DNA of 64,000 nt from Symbiodinium natans (GCA_905221605.1 CAJNDS010000053.1:62001-126000), one strand, 5' to 3'; shown: positions 34,001-49,000, numbered from the stretch's first letter. Program-made: numbers and translations. Notes: generated by a model from the sequence alone, not told the origin.

Positions 34001-37000
34001 TTGTGACTATCGGTTTTGGGATGCGTATGCGCGCTTGTCTTGCTACGGGTAGGGTTCGAGTCCACCCTAAACCTGAAACCCGCAACCCCAAATCCTAAAC
34101 CTTTAGGGCTTTAGGGTTTTAGGGCTTTAGGGCTTTAGGGTTTTAGGGTTTTCGGGGTTTTAGGGGTTTTAGGGGTTTTAGGGGAGGAACGAACCTAGGG
34201 CCTGCACCCGGAACTCTAAGCCCCTGACCTCCAGGGTTTTGGGGTTTTGGGGTTTAGGGTTGAGGGTTTAGGGTTTAGGGTTTAGGGTTTAGGGTTTAGG
34301 GTTTAGGGTTTAGGGTTTAGGGGAAGAGTCCGAGTGCCAATGGCGTTCCTTTACGGGCGAGAGGCTTCCCCCCAGAAAGTAGGGTTTGGGGACTTGGGTT
34401 GGGGGTTTAGGCTGGTCCAAAGAGCCCTTCATATAAGGTATGTTCCTTAATTCAGGGGTACAAAGGGCGCTCTGGGGCCAGCAACAACAATGGGTTTAGG
34501 GTTTAGGGTTTAGGGTTTAGGGTTTAGGGTTTAGGGTTCAAAGCAAGTTCGGACCTGGCAGTTGATGACCCTCGACTCCTGGACGGGTTTCGCGCGGCCG
34601 CTGATCGGCGTCCGATGCCCGGAAATGTTGTTTTTTTTTTTTTTTTTTTTTCGGGGGGTTGGGGGTGGGTGCTCAGGGTTAAGGGTTTCGGGTTTAGGGT
34701 TTTGGTTTTAGGGTGGGGGGGGGGGGTTTAGTGTTTAGGGTTAAGTGTTCAAGGTTTGGGGTTGAAAGAACCCTCATCCCTAAACCGGTTGGATGGTAGG
34801 CCGCTTTTGGGGAGCACAAGACCGCGAGGCGCGGGTGGGGGCCAAAGGATCGGCGTCTGGCGTCGTCCCTAAGGTCGAGGCCACGGTAGCCGGGCGACGG
34901 CCAACGCTGCAGGCAGCTCATGCGAGGATGCTCGCACTTTGGCTGTGGACTACGACGAGCAAGGCGAGAGGTTCAAAGAGTGGCGCCAAGTCGTAGCAGA
35001 AAGCAAAGAAGACAGCTATCGAGACTGGCCATGAAGCAGACCCTCAAACAAGGGGGGAGATCCGAAGCAATGGGGCTTTGAGTCATGCATTAATTGCGAA
35101 CCATCACAGAGGCCCTGCACCAGGGGGGGCGTCGACGACCAGTTGATTTTGGCCTGTCTCTCCAGCTTCGAGGTTCTGTGCCCGCGCTAAACCCCCTAAA
35201 CCCCTAAACCCCTAAACCCCTAAACCCCTAAACCCCTAAACCCCTAAACCCCTAAACCCCTAAACCCCTAAACCCCTAAACCCCTAAACCCCCTAAACCC
35301 CTAAACCCCCTAAACCCCTAAACCCCCTAAACCCCTAAACCCCTAAACCCTAAACCCCCTAAACCCCTAAACCCCTAAACCCCTAAACCCTAAACCCTAA
35401 ACCCCTAAACCCCTAAACCCCATGAGTCACCTCTCCAGTTCGGAGATGATGTCATGACGCATTGTACAAAGGGGGTTTAGGGTGTGGGGGGTTGGGGTTT
35501 AGGGTTTTTTGGAACCCATATGAAACAGAGGACTGTAGGGTTGGCTAAGGAAGGGGGTTTTCAGGATTGGGGTTTGGGGTTTAGGGCTTTTTGGGAGCCA
35601 GATATGTGCAGAGGACTGTAGGGTTAGCTGAGGGTTCTATGTCTGGGCACCCGGAAAGGTTTTCGAGCTTCCCTTTGATGGGAGGATGTAGAAAAGGAGG
35701 TTGCCCTATGGGGAAGCCCGGGGCCAAACCCGGCCCTAAACCCTAACAGTTAGAGTTTTTTGTACGAGCCCCATCTCTTTCTAGAGGTTCAAGCCCTCTG
35801 CTCTAGGTAGAAACCCTAAACTCTAAACAACGTACGGTCCGTCAACAAAAGTCGCGAGAGAACTTAATGTGTGTCCCAAAGAGAATGAAGCGAACGCTGC
35901 TCAGATTGAATCCTGGACGGCTTTCTTCTTCATCATCTTCATCTCTGCCCCGGCCCTAGGTGAAGGTCAGTCAGGAACCCCTCCCTCTCGCCAAAACCAT
36001 GGGCAAACCCCAAAGCCTAAGGCCTAGGTCCTAGATAATGTTCCCCAAACCCTAACGTCCCAGACCCTGCAAGCCGTAAACCCCTAAACCCTAAACCCTA
36101 GACCCTAAACCCTAAACCCTAAACCCTAAACCCCAAAGCCCTAAACCCTAAGCACCCCTTTGACAGCCTACGCAGGACCGGGATCTGCTGCTTGCTAAAC
36201 CCTAAACCCTAAACCCTAAACCCTAAACCCGAAACCCTAAACCCTAAACCCTAAACCCTAAACCCTAAACCCTAAACCATAAACCCTAAACCCTAAACCC
36301 TGTTCTAAAAATGTAGGGTTTTGCATTAGGGCCATTAGATACCTAGTATTCCACTACAGCAACCGCCGCCGGGAGCCCGCTGGCGACGCCGCCAAAGCAC
36401 GGAGAGAGCTTTTGAAGCAAATGTGGCAGAAGCACAAGAAGCAGTGGTGCAGGGCGGCGCCCACGACGAATGGCACATGGCTGGCTGGCCTAGGACGACG
36501 GCGAAGGCAAAGGCTTCTCCTATGCCTCTTTGACCAACTCGCCCTAAACCCTAGACCCTAAAAACCCTAAACCCTAAACCTAAACCCTGACCCCTACCCT
36601 AAACCCTAAACCCTAAACCCTCTTGGGCAAATGCACCCGCTGCCGTGGGCGAGGAATCTTTCGGCCGTGTTCGGTGGTGCCGTAGCTCCCTGTGCCTGCA
36701 TTTAGGGTTGCGGGTTCAGGCTTTACGGATGAGGGTAGACCCTCTAAACCCTAAACCCTAGCCCCTAAAACCCTAAACCCTAAACCCTAAACCCTAAACC
36801 CTAAACCCTAAACCCCAAACCCTAAACCCTAAACCCTAAACCCTAAACCCTAAACCCTAAACCCTAAACCCTAAACCCCAAACCCTAAACCCTAAACCCT
36901 AAACCCTAAACCCTAAACCCTAGCAGGCCCTAAACCATAAACCCTGAACCCTAAGGGCATTGAGCCTAGCAAGAGGAGATGTAAGGTGGCATGAGTGGCA

Positions 37001-40000
37001 AGGGTAGTGGGAGCACCTGGGTGCTGGGAGGTAACAGGTGCAAAGACGGAAGGATGGCAAGATGAAGGCTGCTAGGTTTAGGGTTTAGGGTTTCGGGTTC
37101 AGGGTTCAGGGTTCAGGGTTTAGGGTTTAGGGTTTAGGGTTTAGGGTTTAGGGTTTAGGGTTTAGGGTTTAGGGTTTAGGGTGGAGGGGCAGCCAGAAGC
37201 CAGCTCTTATCCTACGACCCTACAAGTATACCTTTTCCCCAGGTCGCAGTGTTCGTGATGATGAACTTGGTGACGGCAGTCATCGTGGAGAACGCCTTCG
37301 CGGAAAACAAGAGCGAGGACGGAGGGGTTTCAAGGAACTAAAGGAGGGACCCTTTCAAGGGACCTTAGGGGTTCTTTTAGGGTTATTTAGGGGCGACTTG
37401 GGTATATAAGGTATATGTGAGAGCTATATAGGGTAGCAGCAAGAGAAGGGTCACTTCCAGGTCCCTCCTTATGCCCCTTAAGGTTTGGTTGTGCAGGGCC
37501 GGTGCTGGTCAAACTCTAAATCCCCAAGCCCCTCTTAAGGACCCTAAACCCTAAATCCCTGAGACTAAATCCCGCCAATGCCCTTAAAATGTCAGGGTTT
37601 CAGAGAATTTTGAGGGTTTGCTAGGGTATGGGCAGTAGTACCCTGATCCCTAAACCCTAAACCCTACATACTAAAGCCTAAACCTAAACCCTAACCCTGA
37701 ACCCTGAACCCTAAACCCTAAACCCTGCACCCTCTTTCCTCCAACACGTTGCTGCTTAGGGATTCCGGCACTCATAGTTCTCCGGTTGAGGGTTTAGGGT
37801 TGTCAGTCTCCCAAGGAGGCAGCCACCCAAACTCCCAGCCTAAAACTGCTGACGAAACACGGTCCCTAAGCCCAAGAACCCCTGAACCCTAAACCCATTA
37901 GGAGTTTCCCTAAGCTCCAGGCCCTGAGACCCCAAGCCCTAAACCCTAAACCCTAAACCCTGAACCCTGAACCCTGAACCCTGAAGCCTGAAGCCTGAAC
38001 CCTGAACCCTGAACCCTGAACCCTACACCCTAAACACCCTGCACCCTACACCCTACACTCCAAACCCTAAACCCTAAACCCTTAACCTAAACCTAAACCT
38101 TCAAGCCCACCCCTGCGGGTTTGGTTTCGGGTGTAGGGCTTCGAGTGTAGGTCCAGGATGGCAAGGTTGGGGGGGGGGGGGAGTTTAGGGCTTAGGGTTT
38201 AGGGTTAGGGTTTAGGGTTTTGGCCGAAACCCCAAGTCCTGCAGCCTGTATCTTCTCATCCTATACTTGAACCGAACCCTAAGCCGTAATTCCTACCATC
38301 CTAACCCTAAACCCTAAAACCTAAACCCTACACCCTACACCCTAAACCCTACACCCTAAACCCTAAATCCTACCCGCCGGCAACCTCAACCCGACACCCA
38401 GAAAGCCCCCCCCTCTGCCTCCAGGAGAAGGAGCTCGCGGTGCGCCTGGAGCGTGAGAAGGCCTTTAGGGTTTAGGGTTTAGGGTTTAGGGTTTAGGGTT
38501 TAGGGTTTAGGGTTTAGGGTTTAGGGTTAGGGTTTAGGAAGTAGGGTTCAGGGTTCAGCTATTAATGCCCTCAACCCTCGGGTCCTCACCCCGCGCCAGT
38601 GACAAGTTGACGAAAGTTGAGGAGCCATTGCGACAGGGTCTCATGACAGGGGGATGAGAGGGGTTGAGAAGGGTTGTGTGCTGTTTAGGGTTAAGGGCTT
38701 AGAGTTAAGGGTTTAGGGTTAAGGGTTTAGGGCTAAGAGTTCTGGGTTTAGGGTTTGGGGCGCGAGGGCTTGGGCAAGTTGAGAGCGTAGCGTTTGCGAA
38801 AACCGCGATGCCCAGGGCAAGGGCAGGAAGTTCCGCTGAGTTGATACATGGTGTCGGGTAGATGTTATGCTCAATAATATTGTACAGAATTAGATATAGA
38901 TAACTATGAATATCTGTGAATATCATTATACGCAAATAGATATAACAATTATGATTATCTGTAAATATTGATATTCAATTTTTTCGTACATTGCTCTGTT
39001 GCATTTTCTTCTTAATAAGAATTCTGATCGTTTGCCATGACCTTCAAGCCTCAATCCCTCCAGCTTCAACTCTTAGCCTGTTTTGGGGTTCAGGATTTTT
39101 AGCCATTGTACTGCTTTATTGGGGCTCGCACTTGCTTTTCTGGGGGTCAATGGCCTGCTCTGAGATTCTAACCCTAAGCCGCAAACCCTGAACCCCCAAA
39201 ACATGACTGTCTAACCCTAAACCCTAAACCCTAACCCCTAAGCCCGAAGCCCTAACCCCTAACCCCTAACCCCTAACCCCTAAGCCCTAAGCCCTAAGCC
39301 CTAAGCCCTAAGCCCTAAGCCCTAAGCCCTAAGCCCTAAGCCCTAAGCCCTAAGCCCTAAGCCTTAAGCCCTAAGCCCTAAACCCTAAACCCTAAACCCT
39401 AAATTTAAGAGCCTCCGGCTCAAGCCGCCGACCCCGCTGGAGCATAGTTGAAAGGTTTAAACGCGCTCCGTCAGCTCAAAGGATCCAAAAGTTGATTTGC
39501 TTGAGCCTCTGTGAAACGTTGGGGAGGGGGGGAGTATGGATGTAAGGAGGGAAAGAGGGAGGTTTTCACCTCCTTTTCCCATCCAACACGCCGCCAGGGT
39601 CGGCGGACCCTAAACCCTAAACCCTAAACCCCAAACCCTAAACCCTAAACCCTAAACCCTAAACCCTAAACCCTGGGATCATACTTTGGGGACCTGAACA
39701 CCTACGTCCCGACAGCCCCAAAGCTTAGGGCCTAAACTTGCAGACGGAAGGCGCCGCAGCGTTCAAGTTGCTTCGACCTAAAATCCTACACCCCCCAAGC
39801 CCTATAGGGTTTAGGGTTTAGGGTTTAGGGTTTAGCCCTAGGGCTTAGGGCGTAATTAGGGCTTAGGGCTGAGGGTTTAGGGTTTAGGGCTTAGGGCTGA
39901 GGGTTTAGGGTTTAGGGTACCCTCAGTCCTAGCCTTCAATGCCCCGCCCCTAGGCCCCGCCCTGAACGAAACGCGCCGAAGCCCTCATCCTTAAGCCTCC

Positions 40001-43000
40001 CGCCCAACCGACCGAAGCCCGGATACTCCCTCCCCCACCCCCCGGCGGCCACAAATCCCCAGATCAAGATCTGGGTCACCTAGATCCCAAACCTCAAACC
40101 CCATATGAAATCCTAAACCCCAAACCCCAAACCCCCAACCCTAAACCCCAAACCCCAAACCCTAAACCCCAAATCCTGAACCCCGAACCCTAAACCCTAA
40201 ACCCTAAACCCTAAACCCTAAACCCTAAACCCTAAACCCTAAACCCTAAACCCTAAACCCCAAGCCACAACACGCTCCGCAGGAAGAGGAGCTGGAGGAC
40301 TTGAAGAACTTCTTCCTGGTCCGCGGGCCCTAAGAATGAGAAGCCCGTTTAGGGTTTAGGGTTTAGGGTTTAGGGTTTGGGGTTTGGGGTTTGGGGTTTG
40401 GGGTTTAGGGTTTAGCATGAAAGCCTTCACAGACCCACAAACACACCCTTAAAGAAACCCTAAAGCCCTGAACCCTGATAAAGCCGGGTTGAGGCGGGAG
40501 CTCCATCGGGGTGTCTTCAGGAGTCCACACCTAGGATGCGCGGGTTTTTGGGGTTTAGGGTTTAGGGTTTAAGGTTTAGGGTTTGGGGTTTGTAGGTCCA
40601 GGAAGTACAACACGGGCTTCGGGGAATGGGGAGTTAGGGTTTAGGTCTAGGGTTTTAGATTTAGGTATTAGGGTTAGGATTTAGCCTTGGTTTGGGGTTT
40701 GGGAAATTGGGTTTGGCGTTTAACCTCCGAAACCGTAAGCCCCCTAAGCCCTAAACCCTAAACCCCAAGCTGGGTTTAAGAATTTAGGGTTTAGAGAGTC
40801 AGAAGGTCTCGTACATGCCAGCAGCGTCTCAAAGCCCAAAGGCCCAAATCCAAACTGCTTTAGGGCTTAGGATTTGCGGTTCAGGTTTAGGGTTTAGGGT
40901 TGAGGGTTTAGGGTTTAGGGTTTAGGGTTTAGGGTTTAGGGTTTAGGGAAACGCAGCTCGAAAAAACAGCAGTCGGGTCCCATTGCTCACAGCGTTCAGC
41001 ATCCTTTTCAGCAGATGATGGTCAGCAAGGGAGGACCAATCGTGAGAACATTTCCAATCTCACAGAGCGAGGTACTGAAATCCTTAACCGTAAGCCCTAA
41101 ACCCTAAAACCTAAACCCTAGACCCTAAGCCCTAAGCCCTAAGCCCTAAGCCCTAAGCCCTAAAGCCCTCTCAAAGCCCGCGCCAAAGCCCCCCACCTGC
41201 GCGCAGCAAGTCGACATCGACGGCAGTGGAAGCTTGACGAAGCAAGAGTTCTTCAAGGCCGGCATTGGGGGCTTCGAGATGAGGTTTTGGGGTTTAGGGT
41301 TTAGGGTTTAGGGTTTAGGGTTTAGGGCTTAGGGCTTAGGGTTTAGGGTTTAGGGTTTGGGGGTCCGGGTTCGGGGTTCAGGGTTTCGAGCCGGCTTAAG
41401 GGCTGTTTTTGGGTTTGGGGTTAGTGGGCGGGAGTATTAGGGGTAGCAGGGATCAAGGAAACCATGAACCGCAACAAACGCCCCCAAGCCCCCCCAACCC
41501 CCTCAACAAACCCCTCACAAGCCCTGCAAGCCCTGCAAACCCCCCACACCCCCCCCACAAACCCTCCCGAAGAAAACTAAAACACATGGTCGATGACTTA
41601 CGACCGTCTGCGCTCTGTGGACTACGTACCCACCGCTAAACGCGTCGCAGACCTGCTAAAGCTTGGACGGGCGCGAGCTCGCGGTACGGCTTTGTCATCC
41701 GTGGGGTTGGATTGTGCGCCAGAAGTCCCCAAACCCGAAACCCTAAACCCTAAACCCTAAACCCTTAACCCTAAACCCTGAACCCTAAACCCTAAACCCT
41801 AAACCCTAAACTCTAAACTCTCTGAACCCTAAATCCTAAAACCCTATGGATATGGCTTGCCGAGTCAGGAACCCCAAGTCATTCGCAGATTGTAAGGCCA
41901 CCTTACACCTCCTCAGCCCGAAGGGCCCCCGCGCCACTAGGGTTTAGGGTTTAGGGTTTAGGGTTTAGGGTTTAGGGTTTAGGGCTTCAGGTCACTAAAC
42001 TCCCAGCCTCAGATCCCCAAACCCCGAGATCCCCCCAGAACCTTGATCCCCCCAAGTTCCCAAATGCCCTACACCCGTACTCATTAACAAACTATATATA
42101 TATATATATATATAATATCTGTACTTATAACCCACTTATAAGCCCTAATATGGTTATAAGTACAGTTCTAAGTACAGTTATAATTGGTGAAGAAGTACCA
42201 TGAACCTCCAAGGAATCCCTACACCAATAGGCTTAGGGTCTAGGGTGCAGGGGTTTAGGGCTTCGGGTTTAGGGTTTCGGGTTTTGTGTGCTTAGAGTTT
42301 AGGATCCATCCTCTCAATCCCGAAGCCCTAAAGCCCTAAAGCCCTAAAGCCTAAAGCCTAAACCCTAAACCCTAAACCCTAAACCCTAAACCCTAAACCC
42401 CGGGAGGCGACCAAGCAGCGCAAAGTGCGGCAGAAGCTCCGCGCGCTGGACATCATGCCGAAGGCCGGAGTGGGATTAGGGGTTTTAGGGTTTAGGGTTT
42501 AGGGGTTTAGGGGTTTAGGGGTTTAGGGGTCTAGGGGTTTAGGGGTTTAGGGGTTTAGGGGTTTAGGGGTCTAGGGGTTTAGGGGTTTAGGGGTTTAGGG
42601 GTTTAGGGGTCTAGGGGTTTAGGGGTTTAGGGTTTAGGGGTTTAGGATTCTCAGTGTTTAGGGGCTTCAGGGGCTTTAGGGGTTTAGGGGGCTTTACGGG
42701 TTTAGGGGCCTCAGGGGATTCAGGGATTTATGGGGTTTAGAATTTGGGGGTTTAGAGTTTCCAGGGACTCGTGCGTGGAGGGGCTTAGGGTTTAAAGGGA
42801 GTTGGTGGTTGTGAATTCTAAACCCTAAACCCTAAACCGACACCCTAAACCTTACACCCTAAACCCTAAACCCTGTACCCTAAACCCTAAACCCTAAACC
42901 CTAAAGCCTAAACCCTAAACCCTAAACCCTAAACCCTAAACCCTAAACCCTAAACCCTAAACCCTAAACCCTAAACCTTAAGTCCCAACGTTGGCTAGCC

Positions 43001-46000
43001 AGGACATCGACGAGCTCTGGGACATCCTTGCCTCTCGGGCACTATTATATAGGCAGTTTGGTTTTGGGTCTAGGGTTCGGGGTTCAGGGTTTAGGGTTAG
43101 GGTTTAGGGTTTAGGATTTAGGGTTTGGAGTCTAGGGTTTAGGGTTTAGGGTTAGGGTTTAGGGCAACGGTTGAGAGGTTTAATGAATTCCACTCCCCTA
43201 GTATGAAACCCTTCGTCGACAACTCCCGTTAAAAACATCACCCACCATCACAGAATGTACTGGATATAGTCGGAACGAATTATCACGAGGATCCATCCTG
43301 CTCTAAATGCCGGCTCATAGTCAGCCTCAGAAACGCACTCTCTGCGTCGCCTCAAGTTTCGAGAACTAGTGGCTGAGTGTCTGACTGCCTGTGTTTGATT
43401 AGAGTCGCCCCCAACTGCGTGCTCTCTCAAAACAGGAGATAACAATAGCATAGAATGCTAACAACAGAATCGTAAATGAATAATAGTAATGAATATTGAC
43501 TACACCCTAAAGCCTAAACCCTAAACCCTAAACCCTACACCCTAAACCCTAAACCCTCAAACAGCACGAGCAACCGCTCTCCCACCCAAGGACAGCGGCG
43601 CAGGAGAGCTCAAAGCCGACGTGCTTGCCGGCCTGTTTGCGGCAAAAGGGTTTAGGGTTTAGGGTTTAGGGCTACTAGAAGGACAGGGGGTGGTTTTTTG
43701 GTGGGAGGATGTAGGGTTTAGGGCTATTGCATAGAAGGGCTTAGTGATTTAGGATTTAGGGCTATTAGAAGGGTTTCGGGTTTAGTTTTCTTTTGTTTTT
43801 TTTTGGGGGGGGATGGGTTTACTGGCTTAGGGCGGGGGGTTCAGGGTTTACTTGGAGGTTCATGGGTAGTCATAAGTAGGGCTGGAAGTATGGTAACGCT
43901 ACTGACAACCCTATGTGGGCTACGTATAGCCCTGTAGCTACCTGTGAACCTCCAAGATCACAACCCTATTCTAATTATTAAGGCTCCTATAGTAGAGTCT
44001 CTTCAAAGGTGTATGAGCTTCAGGGCCCAGGACAAACATCTAACGACCCAAAAGACCCCCCCCCCCCCAACTTTCCCCAACCCGACACCCCAATCCCTAG
44101 AACCCTAAGAAGCCTAAACACCCTGAGACCCCTAAGAACCCTAAGAAGCCTAAGAACCCTAAGAACCCGAAGAAGCCTAAAAACCCTAAGAACCCTCAGA
44201 ACCCTAAGAACCCCAAGAACCCCAAGAACCCTAAGACCCGAAGACCCCCCCCCCCCAACCCCCTACAGACCCCTTAGCAGTCTCCAGCCCTAACCTCGGC
44301 TGCCCTTAGGGTTTAGGGTTCAGGGTTTCGGGTTTAGGGTTTGGGGTTTAGGGTTTAGGGTTTAGGGTGTTCCGAAGTGCCGCGGTCCCGACCCGCCAGG
44401 GAGTGGTGGCGGGTCGGGCCGCCTCGGTGCAGCGGATCCCACCCCAACCACCCAAACTACCGCCTTTTTCGGGTTTGGAGCGGTCTAACCCCCACGCTCC
44501 CCCTACCAAGGGGGCTTTCACCTCGACTCTCCCCGATGGCCGGGATGGGAGGTATGACTGCTGCTGTTGCTTGAGCCTACACTTTCCAGGATCGGGACAG
44601 TCAAAATTCACCCGTTTAAGACAATCTCAAGCGCATAGCTAAGCCATGGCGGGGGGCAACCCTGGCGGGGGCAACCCGCCGGGGGCAACCCTGGCGGGGG
44701 CAACGCTGGCGGAGGCAACCCTGGCGGGGGCAACCCTGCCAGGGCACTCTGGCGGGGGCAGCTCGGGCGGGGGCAACCCTGCTTGGAGGTTGATGGACTT
44801 AAGAACCACTTTTTACTGGGCTTATAACCCTTACTTATAATTGGAATAACCCCTGAGATAAGTACAGTTATCTAGTGGTTCGTAAGTAGCGTGAACCTTC
44901 AAGTGGCGGGGCAACCCTGGGGGGGGGCGGGGGTTCTGGGTCAGGGGCAACTTTGATGAAAACAACTTTGGTGGGGGCAACCCTGGCGGAGGCAAATCTG
45001 GCGGGGGCAACCCTGGCGGGGGCAACCCTGTCACTGTAACACTGGCAACCCTGGCAGGGGCAACCCTGTCAGCATGGCGGTGGTTGAGGTTCATGAGACT
45101 TAAGAACCACTTAGTTTTTTGGGTTTTTTTTTGGCGGGGTAACCCTGGCAGGGCAACCCTGGCGGGTGCAACCCTGGCGGGGGTAACCCTGGCGGGCAAC
45201 CCTGGCAGGGAGGGGCAACCCTGTCATTGGGCAAATTTGGCGTTGGCAACCCTGCCGCGGCAACGCTGGTGGGGCAACCCTGGCAGGGGCAACCCTGGCA
45301 GGGGCAACCCTGGCAGGGGCAACCCTGGCGGTGGCAAATTTGGCGGGCAACCGGTGGGGCCAACCAACCCTGTCAAGAACCAACCGGGTGGGTTGCCTTG
45401 TCACGCGGGGGTAGCCCTGGCGGACAACCCTGGCAGGGGCAACCCTGTCACCCGCCAAATGCGGCAACGCTGGCGGGGCAAATCTGGCAGGCAACCCTGG
45501 CGGGGCAGGGCCTGGCGGGGGCAACCTGCGGGGGCAACCAACCCTGCCAGGGGCCAACTCTGGCGGGGCAACCGCAAACGAGACCAACCTGTCAGGGCAA
45601 TTCTGGGCGGGGGGGGAAACCCTGGCGGGGGCTATGGCGGGGGCGCAGGGGCTTCTCACCGCCAGGGTCGCCTCCAAAAAAGGGAGGGGGGCGCGTGTTG
45701 ACTGCTGCTGTTGCTTGAGCCTGCGCTTTCCTGGATCAACAGAGAGCGGGACAATCTGTTTCACCCATACTGTGTTTAAGACACCCTCAAGCCCAATTCC
45801 GGACCCAAGCTCATTCATATGGCCGAATGGCGAGTGCCAAGCGCTCAACTCCGGCCTCCGGCCCAGCCCGGTCTTTTTTTTTTGGCAGGACCTCCTATGC
45901 TGGGGTCGTGCGTCTTGGGCCCGGCCTCCCCGCCGGGGTCGCGCAAGGGCCGGCGGGAGGCAATCCTGGTGGGCCGTGGCGGGGTGTGCCAATAGCAGGG

Positions 46001-49000
46001 CAACCCAAGGGCAGCCCTGGCGGGGGCAACCCCTGCGGGGGTTTTGTATAAAAAACACCTTGTTTTCTCTATATATATACAGATATGTATACATGTCAAC
46101 CTTGGCGGGGGCAACCCTGGCGGGGCCCTGGCGGGGGCGACTACTAATGGGAAACCCTGGCAATTAATTGAGAACTTAGACAGGGCCCTTCAAGCATCTG
46201 GGGCCCATATGGCACTTGAAGCCCTGCTCGGCAACTAAACAAAACTTCATAGAGAAGGACGACAAAGCCTCGCCAGCGCGCGAGGAGGACGAGGTGGGCA
46301 GGGCCGTCGCAGAGAAGGTGCACAATTCCTGAGTAGGCGACGTGAGGAGGCGTGGAACCCTGACGGGGCAACCCGGCGAGGGCAATGTCACCCTGCACAG
46401 GGGTAAAACTGGGCAACCCGGCGGGGTTGCGATAAAAACCATTAAATCTACTGGACGTCTTAATTATAAAATAGAATGACATTGAAAGACTTCTCATAAA
46501 GTAAAATAGGATGAAGAAAGAAGTAAATAAGATAATGAATCCTGCATTTTCATTTGGTACAGCTTTTAACATAGCAATTGGCGTAAGAAATACCATTCAG
46601 GTACGATATGTAAAGGAGTAAGTAATCCACATGCTTCTAATGCATTATCTGGATGTGAGAAAGAAGAGAAGCCGATAATAATGAAAGGAAAAATGCTATT
46701 TTATTATTAGTGGAATTCCTTAAAGGAATATTAGAAGATAGAAAATGTAGAATAAAAATATGAAAAATGGCGGGGGCAACCCTGGGGCATCCTGGCGGGG
46801 CAACCCTGGCGGGGGCCACCCTGGCGGGGGCAACCCTGGTGGGGGCAACCCTGGCGGGGGCAACCCTGGCAGAGGCAACCCTGGTGGGGGAGACAACCCT
46901 GGTGGTGGCAACCCTGGCGGGGCAACCCTGGCGGGGGCAAGGTGAGGTATAAACATATACATATGTGAAGCATATGGGTGCACGATTCCTGAATTGGCGG
47001 CGAGGCCAATTCGGGCCTGGCGGGGGCAACCCTGGCGGCCCTGGCGGGGGCAACCCTGGTGGGGGCAACCCTGGAGGGGGCAATCCTGGCGGGGCCTGGC
47101 CAAGCCAACCCTGGTGGGGGCAACCCTGGGGGGCAACCCTGGCGGGGGCAACCCTGGCGGGGGGGCAACCCTGGGGGGGCAACCCTGGTGGGGGCAACCC
47201 TGGCGGGGGCAACCCTGGTGCAACCCTGGCGGGGGCAAACCTGGCAGGGGCAACCCTGGCGGGGGCAGCCCTAACCCTGGCGGGGGCAACCCTGGCGGGG
47301 GCAACCCTGGCGGGGGTAACCCTGGCGGGGGCACACCGACCCTGGCGGGGGCAACCTTCACCAGGGCAACCCTGGCGCCAGGGCAACCCTGGCGGGGGCA
47401 ACCTGGCGGGGCGCAACAGCTTCTTAGGCCCGACCTCCCCCACCGGGGTCGCGCGTCGGGGGTTTAGGGTTAATCCATTATTACATTGTGCCCTATGGCT
47501 AGCAGGGATGCATCAGGTGTGGCAAGCTCGATCTGCTTGGCAAAGCAAGCAGATCTCGAAGCGGTAGCGTTCAGTTGTACCGGCCGCCGCCTGGCGCGGG
47601 CGGCCTATGGTTTGGGGTTTAGGAATTCAAAACGTTCAGGCCAGCCATGGTGGATAAGATAGGGACGAAGAAGATCACGAGCGTGACCGGCATGAACCAT
47701 GTGGATAAGATGAATATTCTAATGAGGACCTTGCGGGAGAAGCTGAGCAGCGAGAAGGGGCGGTTGTTCATCACCTTGACGTTCTGGTAAATGGGACGAA
47801 CAACTAGGCCTGTGGCGAGCACGCTGCTCGCAGAGGACGGAGCACCCCGTCACGGGCAAGGTTCGAGTCTCTCCTCCTGGGTCTTAGGGTTTAGGGTTTA
47901 GGGTTTCGGGTTTAGGGTTTAGGGTTTAAGGTTTAGTTCTCTGGCCGACTGGTCTCATTCTTTTCTATTTCGTGATGTCGGGAGGTCAGGGCGAAGGAGC
48001 ACAGGAAGGGGGTGTTGGAGGCCTCCCAGGGCCAGGGTCTAGGGTATAATCCTACCCTAAAACCCTAAACCCTAAACCCTAAACCCTAAACCCTAAACCC
48101 TAAACCCTAAACCCTAAACCCTAAACCCTAAACCCTAAACCCCAAGCCCTAAACCCTAAACCCTGTACCCTGAACCCTCCTAACCCCTTCGCTTCTGGAG
48201 CCAGGAGTTCGTCCATGGCATCCGGCGCCTGCGTGGCGAAGCGCGTGCCAAGGAGCCACCGGTGTAGGTTTAAACCCTAAACCCTAAACCCAAAACCCTA
48301 AACCCTAAACCTTAAACCGTAAACCTCAAACCCTAAACCCTACATCTTCGGCCTCCTGGTGGCTTGCTGAGGACATCTTACGCCTCTACAAGGAGGTGCG
48401 CCAGTTTGAAAACGCTGTGGAGCAGGCCGGTCCAAGCACTTTGCTCGCTGTTCAAAGGGTTTGGGGTTTAGGGTTTAGGGTTTAGGGTTTAGGGTTAGGG
48501 ATTCAGGTGTTTGTTTCTGTTTTTTGAGCTTCTTGTGTTTCAGGCCTTTTTTGGGGGGCTTGCTAGCTGGAAGGGTTTCGGGCTTCAGGCTTTAGAGTTT
48601 AGCATCACGAAGGGCACCTACATGGCCCCTTAACATAGTCTCTCACCTTCCTGAACCCGGATCAAGAGTAGGCCCTTATTCCCTTTCCCCTTTAAACCCA
48701 AAAGGGTTTAGGGTTTAGGGTTTAGGGTTTAGGGTTTAGGGTTTAGGGTTCTTAGGTTCCTCTTGGGTCTGGTTCAAGTGTTCTGAAGTCTTGGGCCCTC
48801 GGGTGTTATAGGGTGCACAAGGTCCCTTGACTACCCCGAGATTCGAATGCAGACACCCGGGCCTTAGGGCTTGGGTGTCTGTAGAGGCTTTGTTTGTGTT
48901 GGTTTAAACCCTCAACCCTAAACCCTAAACCCTAAACCCTAAACCCTAAACCCTAAGCCCTAAGCCCTAAGCCCTAAACCCTAAGCCCTAAGCCCTAAAC

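Larger units (their letters stand above)
44646..47420 (-). repeat. 2.8-kb minisatellite CAACCCTGGCGGGGG in gene 4 intron
   Basis: 15-bp units in the orientation opposite to 13,740-14,475, in blocks broken by unique pieces at 44,785-44,910, 45,690-45,960 and 46,180-46,760. It lies wholly within the intron between exons 43591-43620 and 48205-48252. The Gly- and Pro-rich frames (to 350 codons) are artefacts. Confidence 0.9.

Noticed and set aside
34000-34070. tRNA-like B-box GGGTTCGAGTCC
   Set aside because: No A-box, no acceptor stem or cloverleaf upstream could be folded by eye.
45084-47567. Frames up to 350 codons around the second minisatellite
   Set aside because: Same 15-bp unit in opposite orientation; lies in the gene 4 intron.
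47820-47885. tRNA-like AGGTTCGAGTCTCTCC
   Set aside because: Resembles a T-arm, but no matching 5' acceptor strand or anticodon stem.
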